This document shows positions 10,801 through 18,419 of a DNA stretch of 52,200 nucleotides, piece after piece. The DNA comes from CAIMMJ01 sp037131955 (lineage in GTDB: Bacteria > Bacteroidota > Bacteroidia > UBA4408). The notes beneath the pieces were generated by a model. That model was not told where the DNA came from. It searched no databases and saw only the letters and a program-made list of their open reading frames with translations. The first letter of the stretch is position 1, and the number at the start of each line of letters is the position of its first letter. The translations under genes and the position numbers were made by a program. The stretch covers positions 1 to 52,200 of the forward strand of contig JBAXQC010000011.1 in the NCBI GenBank assembly GCA_037131955.1. Direction: 5' to 3'.

Positions 10801-11187
10801 AACTTCAATATTATCGTTCTCTTTAAATCTTTTTGCTGTTTCTTTTATTACGGCAAATGCTTCTGGCAGAATTTCATCTAAAGTAGTTTTTATTTTTTCC
10901 TTAACTTCTTTTTTAATCTTGTCAATATCAGCATAAATGCTTTCTTTTTCTGCTAAATCTGTTTCAGCCAATTCTGCTTTTTCTTTTAGGCTCAAAATTT
11001 TATTTTCTTCGTCAAGAGTATTCTCTTTTATCTTTCTTTTGAATTCAATTGTTTTTTGCCTTAATTGATCATTCGAAAGTGATTGAATTTTTGAAGTAGC
11101 AGCATGAATTTCATCTACCAAAGGACGGATATCTTTTAAATCCCTGTCGGATTTACTGCCGAATATTTTTGAAATAAAACTTAACAT
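7870..11187 (-). CDS. secA: Preprotein translocase ATPase SecA
   Basis: ATPase that drives unfolded preproteins through SecYEG, the first step for every signal-peptide protein in this window. The length of 1105 residues is typical of Bacteroidota SecA, which carries insertions absent from the roughly 900-residue E. coli protein; here a charged helical insert occupies about residues 50-110. Walker A is MATGEGKT (189-196), and [20 protein letters not shown] follows in nucleotide-binding domain 1. The helicase-like motif [14 protein letters not shown] is present. The C-terminus keeps the zinc-binding tail [13 protein letters not shown] (C1089, C1091, C1100, H1101). It starts at ATG 11187, divergent from metK with 135 bp between them, and stands alone in its transcription unit. 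Confidence 0.98.
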   Translation of the reverse strand: [1105 protein letters not shown]

Positions 11188-11203
11188 ATAAAAAAATGAG
11201 ATG

Positions 11204-11211
11204 CAAATTTA
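11204..11211 (-). promoter_or_regulatory. -7 motif of the secA promoter (candidate)
   Basis: TAAATTTG on the minus strand fits TAnnTTTG exactly and lies 16 nt before the secA ATG, so the leader would be about 10 nt. I see no clear TTG at the expected -33 distance. Confidence 0.4.
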
Positions 11212-11297
11212 GTTTAAAATTTGAGTAATAAACGTTTAAAATCGTACCAAAATTTTAAAATATTAAACAATTAGGGTAAATAGAATAAATAAATTAT

Positions 11298-11305
11298 TAA
11301 ATTTG
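11298..11305 (+). promoter_or_regulatory. -7 motif of the metK promoter (candidate)
   Basis: TAAATTTG matches TAnnTTTG, 17 nt before the metK ATG at 11323. The -33 position shows TTA rather than TTG. The short predicted leader leaves no room for a SAM riboswitch after this start site. Confidence 0.42.
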
Positions 11306-11322
11306 CCGACCAAAAAAAAAAT

Positions 11323-12606
11323 ATGTCATATTTATTTACCTCAGAATCAGTATCAGAAGGTCATCCTGATAAAATTGCAGACCAAATTTCAGACGCCATA
11401 ATTGACGAATTTTTGCGTTATGACAGCAGTGCCAAAGTGGCTTGTGAAACTTTTGTAACAACAGGATTAGTTGTTGTAGGAGGCGAAATTAAAACTACAC
11501 CCGAAGTAAAAGGAAAAGTAGATGTTCAATCAGTTGTAAGAAGAGTAATCAGTGAAATTGGATACAATAAATCTGAATACCAGTTTGATGCTATTTCTTG
11601 TGGAATTTTAAACACATTGCACGAACAATCTGCCGATATAAACAGAGGTGTTGACAGAGGGAACGACGAAGAACAAGGTGCTGGCGACCAAGGAATGATG
11701 TTCGGCTATGCCAGCAAAGAAACCGACAATTATATGCCACTTCCACTTGAGTTATCTCATTTGCTTTTGCAAGATTTAGCGGATATAAGAAAAGAAGGAA
11801 AAAAAATGAAATACTTAAGACCTGATGCTAAATCTCAGGTTACTATACAATATTCTGATAAAGGCAAACCCGAAAAAATAGAAACAATAGTAATTTCTAC
11901 CCAACACGATGATTTTGCTGACGAGAAAGTGATGCTTGAAAAAATTAAAGCAGATGTTATTTCTGTTTTAATACCAAGAGTATTAAAAAAATTACCAAAA
12001 CGTATTCAAAAACTATTTGGCAAAGACATTAAATACCATATTAATCCAACAGGTAAATTTGTTATTGGAGGCCCACACGGTGATACAGGATTAACAGGAA
12101 GAAAAATTATTGTTGATACCTACGGTGGAAAAGGTGCTCACGGTGGTGGTGCTTTTAGTGGAAAAGATTCTTCAAAAGTAGACCGTTCTGCTGCCTATGC
12201 AACTAGACATATTGCTAAAAACTTAGTAGCTGCAGGTGTATGTGACGAGGCATTGGTACAAGTGGCTTACGCTATTGGTGTTGCCGAGCCAGTTGGTTTG
12301 TATGTTAATACTTATGGAACTTGCCATGCAAAATCTGAAGACGGAAAAAAATTAACAGACGGAGAAATTGCTGTTAAACTTTCGCATGTTTTTGATATGA
12401 GACCAAGTGCAATTGTAAAAAGATTAGGACTAAGAAACCCCATTTATAGAACTACTGCTGCTTACGGCCACATGGGAAGAATTCCAGGCACCGTTACTTT
12501 AGACGGAAAAACATATGAAACCTTTACTTGGGAAAAACTTGACTTTGTAGATAAACTTAGAAAAGAATTTAAAATAGAAGCCAAAAAAGAGCTGGCAGAC
12601 GCCTAA
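11323..12606 (+). CDS. metK: S-adenosylmethionine synthase
   Basis: Makes S-adenosylmethionine from methionine and ATP, releasing phosphate and diphosphate. The protein is 427 residues, slightly longer than the roughly 385-residue E. coli enzyme but usual for this phylum. Visible signatures are SEGHPDKIADQISDAI near the N-terminus, the hexapeptide GAGDQG in the loop over the active site, and the glycine-rich GGKGAHGGGAFSGKDSSKVDRSAAY block that binds phosphate. The ATG at 11323 follows an A-rich run with no Shine-Dalgarno sequence. The gene is monocistronic: it is divergent from secA and ends at a clear terminator at 12627-12661. Confidence 0.98.
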   Translation: MSYLFTSESVSEGHPDKIADQISDAIIDEFLRYDSSAKVACETFVTTGLVVVGGEIKTTPEVKGKVDVQSVVRRVISEIGYNKSEYQFDAISCGILNTLHEQSADINRGVDRGNDEEQGAGDQGMMFGYASKETDNYMPLPLELSHLLLQDLADIRKEGKKMKYLRPDAKSQVTIQYSDKGKPEKIETIVISTQHDDFADEKVMLEKIKADVISVLIPRVLKKLPKRIQKLFGKDIKYHINPTGKFVIGGPHGDTGLTGRKIIVDTYGGKGAHGGGAFSGKDSSKVDRSAAYATRHIAKNLVAAGVCDEALVQVAYAIGVAEPVGLYVNTYGTCHAKSEDGKKLTDGEIAVKLSHVFDMRPSAIVKRLGLRNPIYRTTAAYGHMGRIPGTVTLDGKTYETFTWEKLDFVDKLRKEFKIEAKKELADA

Positions 12607-12626
12607 ATCTTTCTTGTTGAAAAAAC

Positions 12627-12661
12627 AAACCCCACTAATTTATTTTGGTGGGGTTTTTTGT
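12627..12661 (+). terminator. Intrinsic terminator of metK
   Basis: A 9-bp stem, AAACCCCAC (12627-12635) with GTGGGGTTT (12648-12656), closes a 12-nt loop and runs into a T-rich tract, 20 nt after the metK stop. It also has an A-run on the 5' side. Confidence 0.88.
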
Positions 12662-12722
12662 TTTGAGAGTTTTATCTAATTATGAAGATGAATCAAAGAT
12701 GGCTATTCCACTCCGCCGCGGC

Positions 12723-12773
12723 TGAGCAAACAAAAAAGCCACAAATCTTCACAAAGAAGGCTTATTTTGCTCA
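12723..12773. terminator. Nested hairpin between convergent metK and the permease gene
   Basis: Three collinear complementary pairs share one axis: TGAGCAAA (12723-12730) with TTTGCTCA (12766-12773), AAGCC (12736-12740) with GGCTT (12759-12763), and TCTT (12746-12749) with AAGA (12754-12757). The imperfect hairpin is symmetric, so it could stop transcription from either side; it is the only terminator-like structure near the 3' end of the permease gene. A GC-rich patch with the palindrome GCCGCGGC lies directly upstream. It could instead be an intergenic repeat unit. Confidence 0.5.
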
Positions 12774-12810
12774 AAGAAATCTATTTAGTTGTGTTTTCTT
12801 CAGCATTAAA

Positions 12811-14055
12811 TCAATACCTCATAGCCTCTACAGGGTCTAATTTAGAGGCTGAATAAGAAGGAACAATTCCCGAAACAATTCCAATTATAAATGAAATAGT
12901 AAATCCTAAAATGACATTGGATGCATTGAGTGAAATATCAAAATCAGAGATTGTCGCAACTAATAGCGTTCCCGAAAAAATTATAAGGAGTCCAAATGCA
13001 CCACCAATAAGACTAAGTACAACCGATTCTATAAGAAACTGCAACAAAATAAAATAGTTTTTTGCTCCCAAGGCTTTCTGAATGCCAATTTGATTGGTTC
13101 TTTCTTTTACCGAAACAAACATAATGTTGGCAATGCCAAAACCACCAACTAGTATAGAAAATCCACCAATAATCCACCCGGTTATTCCAATAATTAAGAA
13201 CAATCCCTGAAATCCTTGCGACAACAAATTAGTTTCGTTTAAAGCAAAACTTTCTTCTTGCGATGGTTTAATTTTTCGGATGTTTCGCATAATTCCGTTC
13301 AGCTCATTCATTAACTCATCGTTAGATATTCCCTCCTTTGCTTTTACATTAATGGTAGGGTTTAATCTTTCGCTTCTTAAATCAACTATATTTCGTGCAA
13401 AGTTAATTGGCACCAGAATTTGATTATCCGATGAATTCCCTACAATGCTTGAACCTTCTTTTGCAAAAACGCCCAACACCGTAAGTTTTCTTCCACCAGA
13501 AAATACTTGTTTCCCAATAGGATATTGTTCACCAAACAATGCCTCGGCAATGGTGCTGCCAATAATACATAGGTTTTTGCCAGTGGCCGATTCGCTCTCA
13601 GAAAAATACCTTCCTTCGGCCAATTCAAAGCTTTTTATTTTTTCGTATTCATGACCTGCCAAAACAAAATCTGCGTTTTCTACATTATTTGTTTTGTATT
13701 TTACCGATTTAGAGCCATTAGCTACAAAACAAACAGCTTGTGCCAATTTGGATTTCTTTTTTACTTGCTTTTCTTCTTCAATAGTTACGTTTGGCCTGTT
13801 CATGTATTTCCACCACGGGTAATCGCTGCCGAAAGACCAAGGCCATTTTTGTATAAAAATTACGTTTTCACCCAAAGAAGATATGCTTCCTTTGATGTTG
13901 TTTTCTAAAGAATCTGTAATTGTAAAAACACTTATGATGGCAAATATACCAATGCTTATACCAAGCAAACTTAAAAATGTACGCAGCTTATTGGCGTATA
14001 AAGAAGTAATTGCAAAAATAAAACTCTCCTTAATTAAGGTTAGGATTAAATGCAT
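12811..14055 (-). CDS. MacB/FtsX-family ABC transporter permease
   Basis: Membrane subunit of a type VII (MacB/FtsX-like) ABC system, 414 residues. An N-terminal membrane helix (about 20-45, LRTFLSLLGISIGIFAIISVF) is followed by a large periplasmic MacB-type domain to about residue 280 and three C-terminal helices of the FtsX domain. The conserved phrase FVSVKERTNQIGIQKALGAK lies between the first two of these helices. It ends in the family-typical ASKLDPVEAMRY. No ATPase gene lies nearby, so the partner ATPase and the substrate (lipoprotein, peptide or drug) are unknown. It starts 10 bp after the desaturase stop on the same strand. Confidence 0.88.
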   Translation of the reverse strand: MHLILTLIKESFIFAITSLYANKLRTFLSLLGISIGIFAIISVFTITDSLENNIKGSISSLGENVIFIQKWPWSFGSDYPWWKYMNRPNVTIEEEKQVKKKSKLAQAVCFVANGSKSVKYKTNNVENADFVLAGHEYEKIKSFELAEGRYFSESESATGKNLCIIGSTIAEALFGEQYPIGKQVFSGGRKLTVLGVFAKEGSSIVGNSSDNQILVPINFARNIVDLRSERLNPTINVKAKEGISNDELMNELNGIMRNIRKIKPSQEESFALNETNLLSQGFQGLFLIIGITGWIIGGFSILVGGFGIANIMFVSVKERTNQIGIQKALGAKNYFILLQFLIESVVLSLIGGAFGLLIIFSGTLLVATISDFDISLNASNVILGFTISFIIGIVSGIVPSYSASKLDPVEAMRY

Positions 14056-14065
14056 TGTGCCAATG

Positions 14066-15157
14066 TTAGGCGGCTATAGATGGTTTTCCCATCTCTTTTA
14101 AAAACCTAATATGTGCTACAACAGCCTGTGGCAAAGTTTTATATTCGTTGTATTCTACACCAAACTCTTGGCAAACCGATTTAACAATTTTGCTAATTGC
14201 AGGGTAATGAACATGCGAAATTTTAGGGAATAAATGGTGTTCTATTTGAAAATTTAAACCTCCAACTAACCAAGACACAATTTTGCTATTAGTAGCAAAA
14301 TTTGCAGTTGTTTTTATTTGGTGGATTGCAAATTCATCTGGCAATTTATTGGTTTCTTCGTCAGCCATAGGAAAGTGAGTGTGCTCTACAGTGTGAGCCA
14401 ATTGAAAAACAATACTTATTACTAATCCAGTAGAGAATGTCATAACTAAAAATCCAACCAACCAAGGTAAAAACCCTACAACATAAATTGGTATAGCAAC
14501 AAATAACACAAAGTGCAATAATTTACCCGACCAAAAAACAAGATGATTGTTCCATTTCATTGCACCAATTGGTACTTCGCCAATTTTTGAAGTGAAATAT
14601 TTTTTATAATCAGCAAAGAATATCCAAAAAATATACAAAATACAATAAAGAGCCCAAAAGTAGAGGTGCTGAAGTCTGTGAAAAAAATACCTTTTTTGAT
14701 TAGGGGCAAGTCTTAAAAATATTCCTGCTTCAATATCGTCGTCTACACCATCTACATTGGTAAAACTATGGTGTATTTGATTGTGTTTTATATTCCACAT
14801 AAAAGCGCTACCACCTAAAATATTTAAAGAAAAAGCGGCTGTTTTGTTTAGAATATCCGATTTGCTAAAACTACCGTGGCTACCATCATGCATTACATTA
14901 AAACCAATACCTGCAGCGGCCATGCCCATTGCTAAACATTCAAGCAGGGCGAAGTACCAAGCAGGTGTAAAAAACACAACATGCACAAAAACAGTAAGAA
15001 GAACTCCTACAAAAACAAATGCCTTGGTATATAATTTTAAATTTCCAGTACTTTCTTTACCCTCTTTATCAAAATAATCTTGAACTCTTTTTCTTAATTC
15101 ATTGTATATAGAAGGTTTTACAATTGGAAACTTTGGAGCCGTAAATTGTTGGGCCAT
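14066..15157 (-). CDS. Membrane fatty-acid desaturase with QIEHH box
   Basis: Di-iron membrane desaturase that puts a cis double bond into an acyl chain, 363 residues. The three histidine boxes are HDGSH (90-94), HNQIHH (125-130) and QIEHH (304-308), with membrane segments between. Glutamine in place of the first histidine of box 3 is typical of front-end (delta-5/6-type) and DesA3-like desaturases. There is no fused cytochrome b5 domain, so electrons must come from a separate carrier. The position of desaturation and whether the substrate is a CoA ester or a lipid cannot be read from sequence. A -7 motif lies at 15183-15190. The permease gene follows after 10 bp. Confidence 0.92.
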   Translation of the reverse strand: MAQQFTAPKFPIVKPSIYNELRKRVQDYFDKEGKESTGNLKLYTKAFVFVGVLLTVFVHVVFFTPAWYFALLECLAMGMAAAGIGFNVMHDGSHGSFSKSDILNKTAAFSLNILGGSAFMWNIKHNQIHHSFTNVDGVDDDIEAGIFLRLAPNQKRYFFHRLQHLYFWALYCILYIFWIFFADYKKYFTSKIGEVPIGAMKWNNHLVFWSGKLLHFVLFVAIPIYVVGFLPWLVGFLVMTFSTGLVISIVFQLAHTVEHTHFPMADEETNKLPDEFAIHQIKTTANFATNSKIVSWLVGGLNFQIEHHLFPKISHVHYPAISKIVKSVCQEFGVEYNEYKTLPQAVVAHIRFLKEMGKPSIAA

Positions 15158-15182
15158 AATTTTTATTTATTTAAAAACGTGA

Positions 15183-15190
15183 CAAATATA
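15183..15190 (-). promoter_or_regulatory. -7 motif of the desaturase promoter (candidate)
   Basis: TATATTTG on the minus strand matches TAnnTTTG 26 nt before the desaturase ATG. No TTG is seen at the usual -33 spacing. Confidence 0.4.
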
Positions 15191-15265
15191 ACACCAAAAA
15201 TCTAAAGAGGTTTATTTAAATAAAAAATAGTAGCCAATACAATATACTAGAGGATATATAATATC

Positions 15266-15856
15266 TTATTTAACCCAGCTAAAACTCTCCATCAACACCT
15301 CAATATCTTTATTAATGTATTGATTTACAGGAGCAAGAGAATCAGAATTTGGTGAACAGTTGTAATACAAAGCACCTCTGAGAAAGTTGTTGGTAGAATC
15401 TGTTAAAAAAAACTGAGCGGTGGATGCGGCATTCCCCCCAATCCAATAAACAAGTCCAAAAACATTTTTTTCTATGTTTTCATACCTTTCTTCGTTAATA
15501 AATTCTGCCTTTATTGTATGTTTATAAGCTAAATTTCTAGAATCTTCTATGTGTTTGGGTAAATCGTTATTTATTTTAAAATAGCTCAAGTGCAAGGTTG
15601 CCTTAAATGGAGTATAGATTATGTTTACCCAATAGTCTTCTTTCTGAGGCCCATTGTAAGGAATTACTTTAGCATACTGAGGAATTTGAAATTGGTAAGG
15701 TAGCTTTTCTGCAATAACATGGTACTTTTTCTTTGGCAAATCTATTCTTAAATAACCTTTGGGTTTTGGCACAAACTCACTTTCACAGGAAGAGAAGAAC
15801 ATTAAACCCATAAGTAGTAATAAAGTACCTAAAAAACCATTTTCCTTGCTTCCCAT
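15266..15856 (-). other. gldD: GldD lipoprotein module inside the fusion
   Basis: From the internal ATG at 15856 this segment would encode 196 residues, the normal length of free GldD. It has a basic-polar start (MGSKENG), a hydrophobic core (FLGTLLLLMGLMFF) and a lipobox-like SSC, with phenylalanine at -3 instead of the usual leucine. Since the GldE C-terminus lies in the cytoplasm, the hydrophobic stretch is oriented to cross the membrane as a signal. GldD could therefore arise by internal initiation or by signal peptidase II cutting the fusion; both are inferences. Confidence 0.6.
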
Positions 15857-17188
15857 TTTTTGTGGAACAATAGAATTGTTCACTTTTACTTTTACCCTTT
15901 TTATTCTACGTTTGTCTACCGACTCAATGGTAAACTCATAATTTTCGAAAGTTATTTTTTGATTTTTGTGCGGCATATTACCGTTCAATTCTAAGATAAA
16001 TCCAGCCAGCGTATCATTATCTCCTCTTTTTTCTTCAAATTCTTCCCCCTCAATTTCTAATACTCTGTAAAGATCGTTCAACATTATTTTAGCTTCAAAT
16101 ACAAATGTATTTTTGTCTAACTTAGAATATATTAGTTCGTCTTCATCAAACTCATCATTAATATCGCCTAAAATTTCTTCAATAATATCTTCAAGAGTAA
16201 CTAAACCATTTGTAGAACCATATTCATCTACTACAATGGCCATGTGCATACGTTTGCTCTGAAATTCTTTGAGCAAGTCATCAATCTTTTTGTTTAGCGG
16301 AACAAAAAATGGCTTACGTAACAAACTTTTCCAATTAAAATCATTGGTCTCGTTTAGATATGGCAATAAATCTTTGCCGTAAAGAATTCCAGAAATTGCG
16401 TCTGCATCTTCGTCGTAAACGGGAATTCTAGAAAAACCTCCTTCGATCACTTTTTGTAAAACTTCGTTAAATAGAAAAGAATCTTTTAGAGTAAGCATTT
16501 CCATTCTGGGTTTCATAATCTGTTTTGCTTCGGTATTTCCAAACTCAACTATTCCCTTGAGGATTTTCTTTTCTTCTTCTGGTGTGTGCTCATTAGATGT
16601 TAGCTCTAAGGCTTGAGATAAATCATCTATGGATAAATTTGCTTCCTGCTTTTTTATCAACTTATCTAAAAACATGGTTGATTTTATAAGTAAAAAACTA
16701 AGTGGGGAAAATATTTTTTCGGCAATTGCTAATGGGAACACTAATAAATATGCACCTTTTAAAGCATGTTGTTTTACAAATATTTTAGGAATTACTTCTC
16801 CAATTAAAAGTATTAAAAATGTAACACCTATCAACCTTATTAAAAACATCTGAAGTGGATTAAAACTTTCAGAGAAAATTGAGTCTACAACAGTTTCGGA
16901 GATTACTACAACACCTATGTTCACAAAATTATGGGCAAGAACCAGTGTTGCTATTAATTTTTTTTGGCGACTTAAAAGTTCAAGAATTTTTACAGCAGAA
17001 GAAGAATTGTCCTTTTTTATTGCATCAAAATCTTTGGGTTCTAATGAAAAAAAAGAAACCTCTGCAGCCGCCACCAGACCAGAAAGTAAGAGCAATACAA
17101 CCATTGCTAATAATCCAAATACAGGTGCTGGATTAAAATTATTAAAAAAAATAGACAGTAGATTATGCCAACTGACCGAGTCGTCCAA
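15266..17188 (-). CDS. gldE-gldD: GldE-GldD fusion: CorC/HlyC-type membrane protein joined to gliding lipoprotein GldD
   Basis: One 640-codon frame holds two proteins that are normally separate. Residues 1-444 are GldE: several membrane helices of the DUF21 (CNNM) domain, containing LLSGLVAAAEVSFFSLEP, then a pair of CBS domains (about 200-335, with VVDEYGSTNGLVTLEDIIEEILGDI) and a CorC/HlyC domain (to about 435). Residues 445-640 are GldD, starting at an internal ATG (15856) with a lipoprotein-like signal and Cys468 after FFSS. I read the junction codon by codon and found no stop. In Flavobacterium, ssb, gldE and gldD are adjacent; ssb lies 11 bp upstream here too. GldD is needed for gliding and T9SS function; GldE's role is less clear. 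The start is probably TTG at 17188, after an in-frame stop. Confidence 0.88.
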   Translation of the reverse strand: MDDSVSWHNLLSIFFNNFNPAPVFGLLAMVVLLLLSGLVAAAEVSFFSLEPKDFDAIKKDNSSSAVKILELLSRQKKLIATLVLAHNFVNIGVVVISETVVDSIFSESFNPLQMFLIRLIGVTFLILLIGEVIPKIFVKQHALKGAYLLVFPLAIAEKIFSPLSFLLIKSTMFLDKLIKKQEANLSIDDLSQALELTSNEHTPEEEKKILKGIVEFGNTEAKQIMKPRMEMLTLKDSFLFNEVLQKVIEGGFSRIPVYDEDADAISGILYGKDLLPYLNETNDFNWKSLLRKPFFVPLNKKIDDLLKEFQSKRMHMAIVVDEYGSTNGLVTLEDIIEEILGDINDEFDEDELIYSKLDKNTFVFEAKIMLNDLYRVLEIEGEEFEEKRGDNDTLAGFILELNGNMPHKNQKITFENYEFTIESVDKRRIKRVKVKVNNSIVPQKMGSKENGFLGTLLLLMGLMFFSSCESEFVPKPKGYLRIDLPKKKYHVIAEKLPYQFQIPQYAKVIPYNGPQKEDYWVNIIYTPFKATLHLSYFKINNDLPKHIEDSRNLAYKHTIKAEFINEERYENIEKNVFGLVYWIGGNAASTAQFFLTDSTNNFLRGALYYNCSPNSDSLAPVNQYINKDIEVLMESFSWVK

Positions 17189-17199
17189 TTTCTTGTATT

Positions 17200-17613
17200 T
17201 TATTCAAATTCTATATTACTTCCATCATCAATTAATCCAAATGGGTCTTGGGTTTCGATTTCGGAATTTTGATCTTTTCTGTTCGAAAGGATTAAAATAC
17301 TTTCTGCAACAACTTCCGTTCTGTATTGACGTATTTTATTTGCATCTTCCCAATTTCTGGTATGCAATTTCCCTTCTATGTAAACTGTTGTACCCTTCTT
17401 TAAATTCTTTTCGCAGTAATCTGCCTGGCCTCTCCAAGCAACAATATTATGCCATTCTGTTTGTTCTTTTCTTGAACCATCTTTGTCTTTAAAAACCTCT
17501 GTTGTTGCCAGAGAAAACTTTGCAATTCTAATGCCTTGTTCTGTAGTTTTTACTTCTGGTTCTCTTCCTAGATTGCCAATTAAAATTACTTTATTTATAC
17601 CAGTAGATGCCAT
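17200..17613 (-). CDS. ssb: Single-stranded DNA-binding protein
   Basis: Binds and protects single-stranded DNA in replication and repair, 137 residues. The OB fold occupies about 1-110, with the usual opening INKVILIGNLGREPEV, the segment TEWHNIVAWRGQADYCEKNLKKG and VYIEGKLHTRNW. The linker is short. The C-terminus reads DDGSNIEFE, acidic but without the terminal Pro-Phe of the usual tip (DDDIPF type), which normally recruits partners such as RecQ and PriA. It starts at ATG 17613 and lies directly upstream of the gldE-gldD fusion, matching the ssb-gldE-gldD order known in Flavobacterium. Confidence 0.95.
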   Translation of the reverse strand: MASTGINKVILIGNLGREPEVKTTEQGIRIAKFSLATTEVFKDKDGSRKEQTEWHNIVAWRGQADYCEKNLKKGTTVYIEGKLHTRNWEDANKIRQYRTEVVAESILILSNRKDQNSEIETQDPFGLIDDGSNIEFE

Positions 17614-17672
17614 GTTAATTTCTTTTTTTGATATGTAAAGTTAATAATTTTTAGTAAAAAAAATAATGAAAT

Positions 17673-17705
17673 CAAATTTATTAAAAAATTACCAAGAAAA
17701 TCAAA
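17673..17705 (-). promoter_or_regulatory. Promoter of the ssb-gldE-gldD unit (candidate)
   Basis: On the minus strand TTTG (17705-17702) is followed by 21 nt and then TAAATTTG (17680-17673). Both elements of the Bacteroidota consensus are present. The leader to the ssb ATG would be about 54 nt. Confidence 0.5.
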
Positions 17706-17722
17706 TAAGCAGAAATTTAATT

Positions 17723-18316
17723 TTAATACAATTTCATTTCGGTAATGTAGTCCGAAACAATTTTAGGCATAAAAAAAGTGACATCTTTTTTTTCTTTTAA
17801 TGATTTTCTAATAAAACTGGAAGATATTTCAATTTTAGGAGCATCATAAAAGATGATTGAGTTATGTTGAAGTATGCTACTATCTATTTGCTCTATTTTT
17901 CCTTCTTCACTTTCTCTTGGATAAACTAAAAATTTAAAATTATCTAGTAAATACTCTATGTTTTTCCATTTCTTTAATCCCACTAAATTATCAGAGCCAA
18001 TTATTAAATTAAATTCGTAATTAGGATATTTTTCAGATAATTTAGCCAATGTTACAGATGTATAGGACGGAACAGGCAGTTTTGATTCAAAATTACTGGC
18101 TTTAATTTTTGGATGATCTTCTAATGCCATGTATACCAAATTAAAACGTTGCCTAAAATTAAGCAATGAACTTTTTGTTTTGAATGGGTTTTGAGGAGAA
18201 ACCATTATCCAAACTTCATTTAAGTTGGCAAAAGATAAAAAATAATTGGCTAAAGCTAAATGTCCGATATGAATTGGATTGAAAGAACCAAAAAACAATC
18301 CTATTTTTTTTTGCAC
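17723..18316 (-). CDS. nadD: Nicotinate-nucleotide adenylyltransferase
   Basis: Joins nicotinate mononucleotide to AMP from ATP, giving deamido-NAD in NAD synthesis. The nucleotidyltransferase signatures are GSFNPIHIGHLALAN near the N-terminus (with the HIGH motif) and ISSSFIRKSL near the C-terminus. The frame extends up to an ATG at 18397, but those 27 extra residues do not resemble NadD. A TAnnTTTG motif also lies inside them. I therefore prefer GTG at 18316, giving 197 residues beginning (M)QKKIGLFFGSFNP. It is divergent from the WecA-type gene at 18420. Confidence 0.9.
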   Translation of the reverse strand: MQKKIGLFFGSFNPIHIGHLALANYFLSFANLNEVWIMVSPQNPFKTKSSLLNFRQRFNLVYMALEDHPKIKASNFESKLPVPSYTSVTLAKLSEKYPNYEFNLIIGSDNLVGLKKWKNIEYLLDNFKFLVYPRESEEGKIEQIDSSILQHNSIIFYDAPKIEISSSFIRKSLKEKKDVTFFMPKIVSDYITEMKLY

Positions 18317-18359
18317 TGAGTTGTTATTTTTAGTAAGATTACATTCAAAAAATTGATTG

Positions 18360-18367
18360 CAAAAATA
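18360..18367 (-). promoter_or_regulatory. -7 motif ahead of nadD (candidate)
   Basis: TATTTTTG on the minus strand matches TAnnTTTG. It would start transcription near 18354, about 40 nt before the preferred GTG start of nadD and downstream of the upstream ATG. No TTG is seen at the expected -33 spacing. Confidence 0.38.
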
Positions 18368-18419
18368 CAAAATATCATCAAAGAGATATATTTGCATTTT
18401 TTAAGGATTAAAATATTTT

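Noticed and set aside
11212..11297. A SAM riboswitch upstream of metK
   Set aside because: The leader after the candidate -7 motif is only about 13 nt, and I see no SAM-type stem arrangement in the gap.
18317..18397. An N-terminal extension of NadD to ATG 18397
   Set aside because: The 27 extra residues do not look like NadD, and a -7 motif lies inside; the GTG at 18316 gives the normal length.
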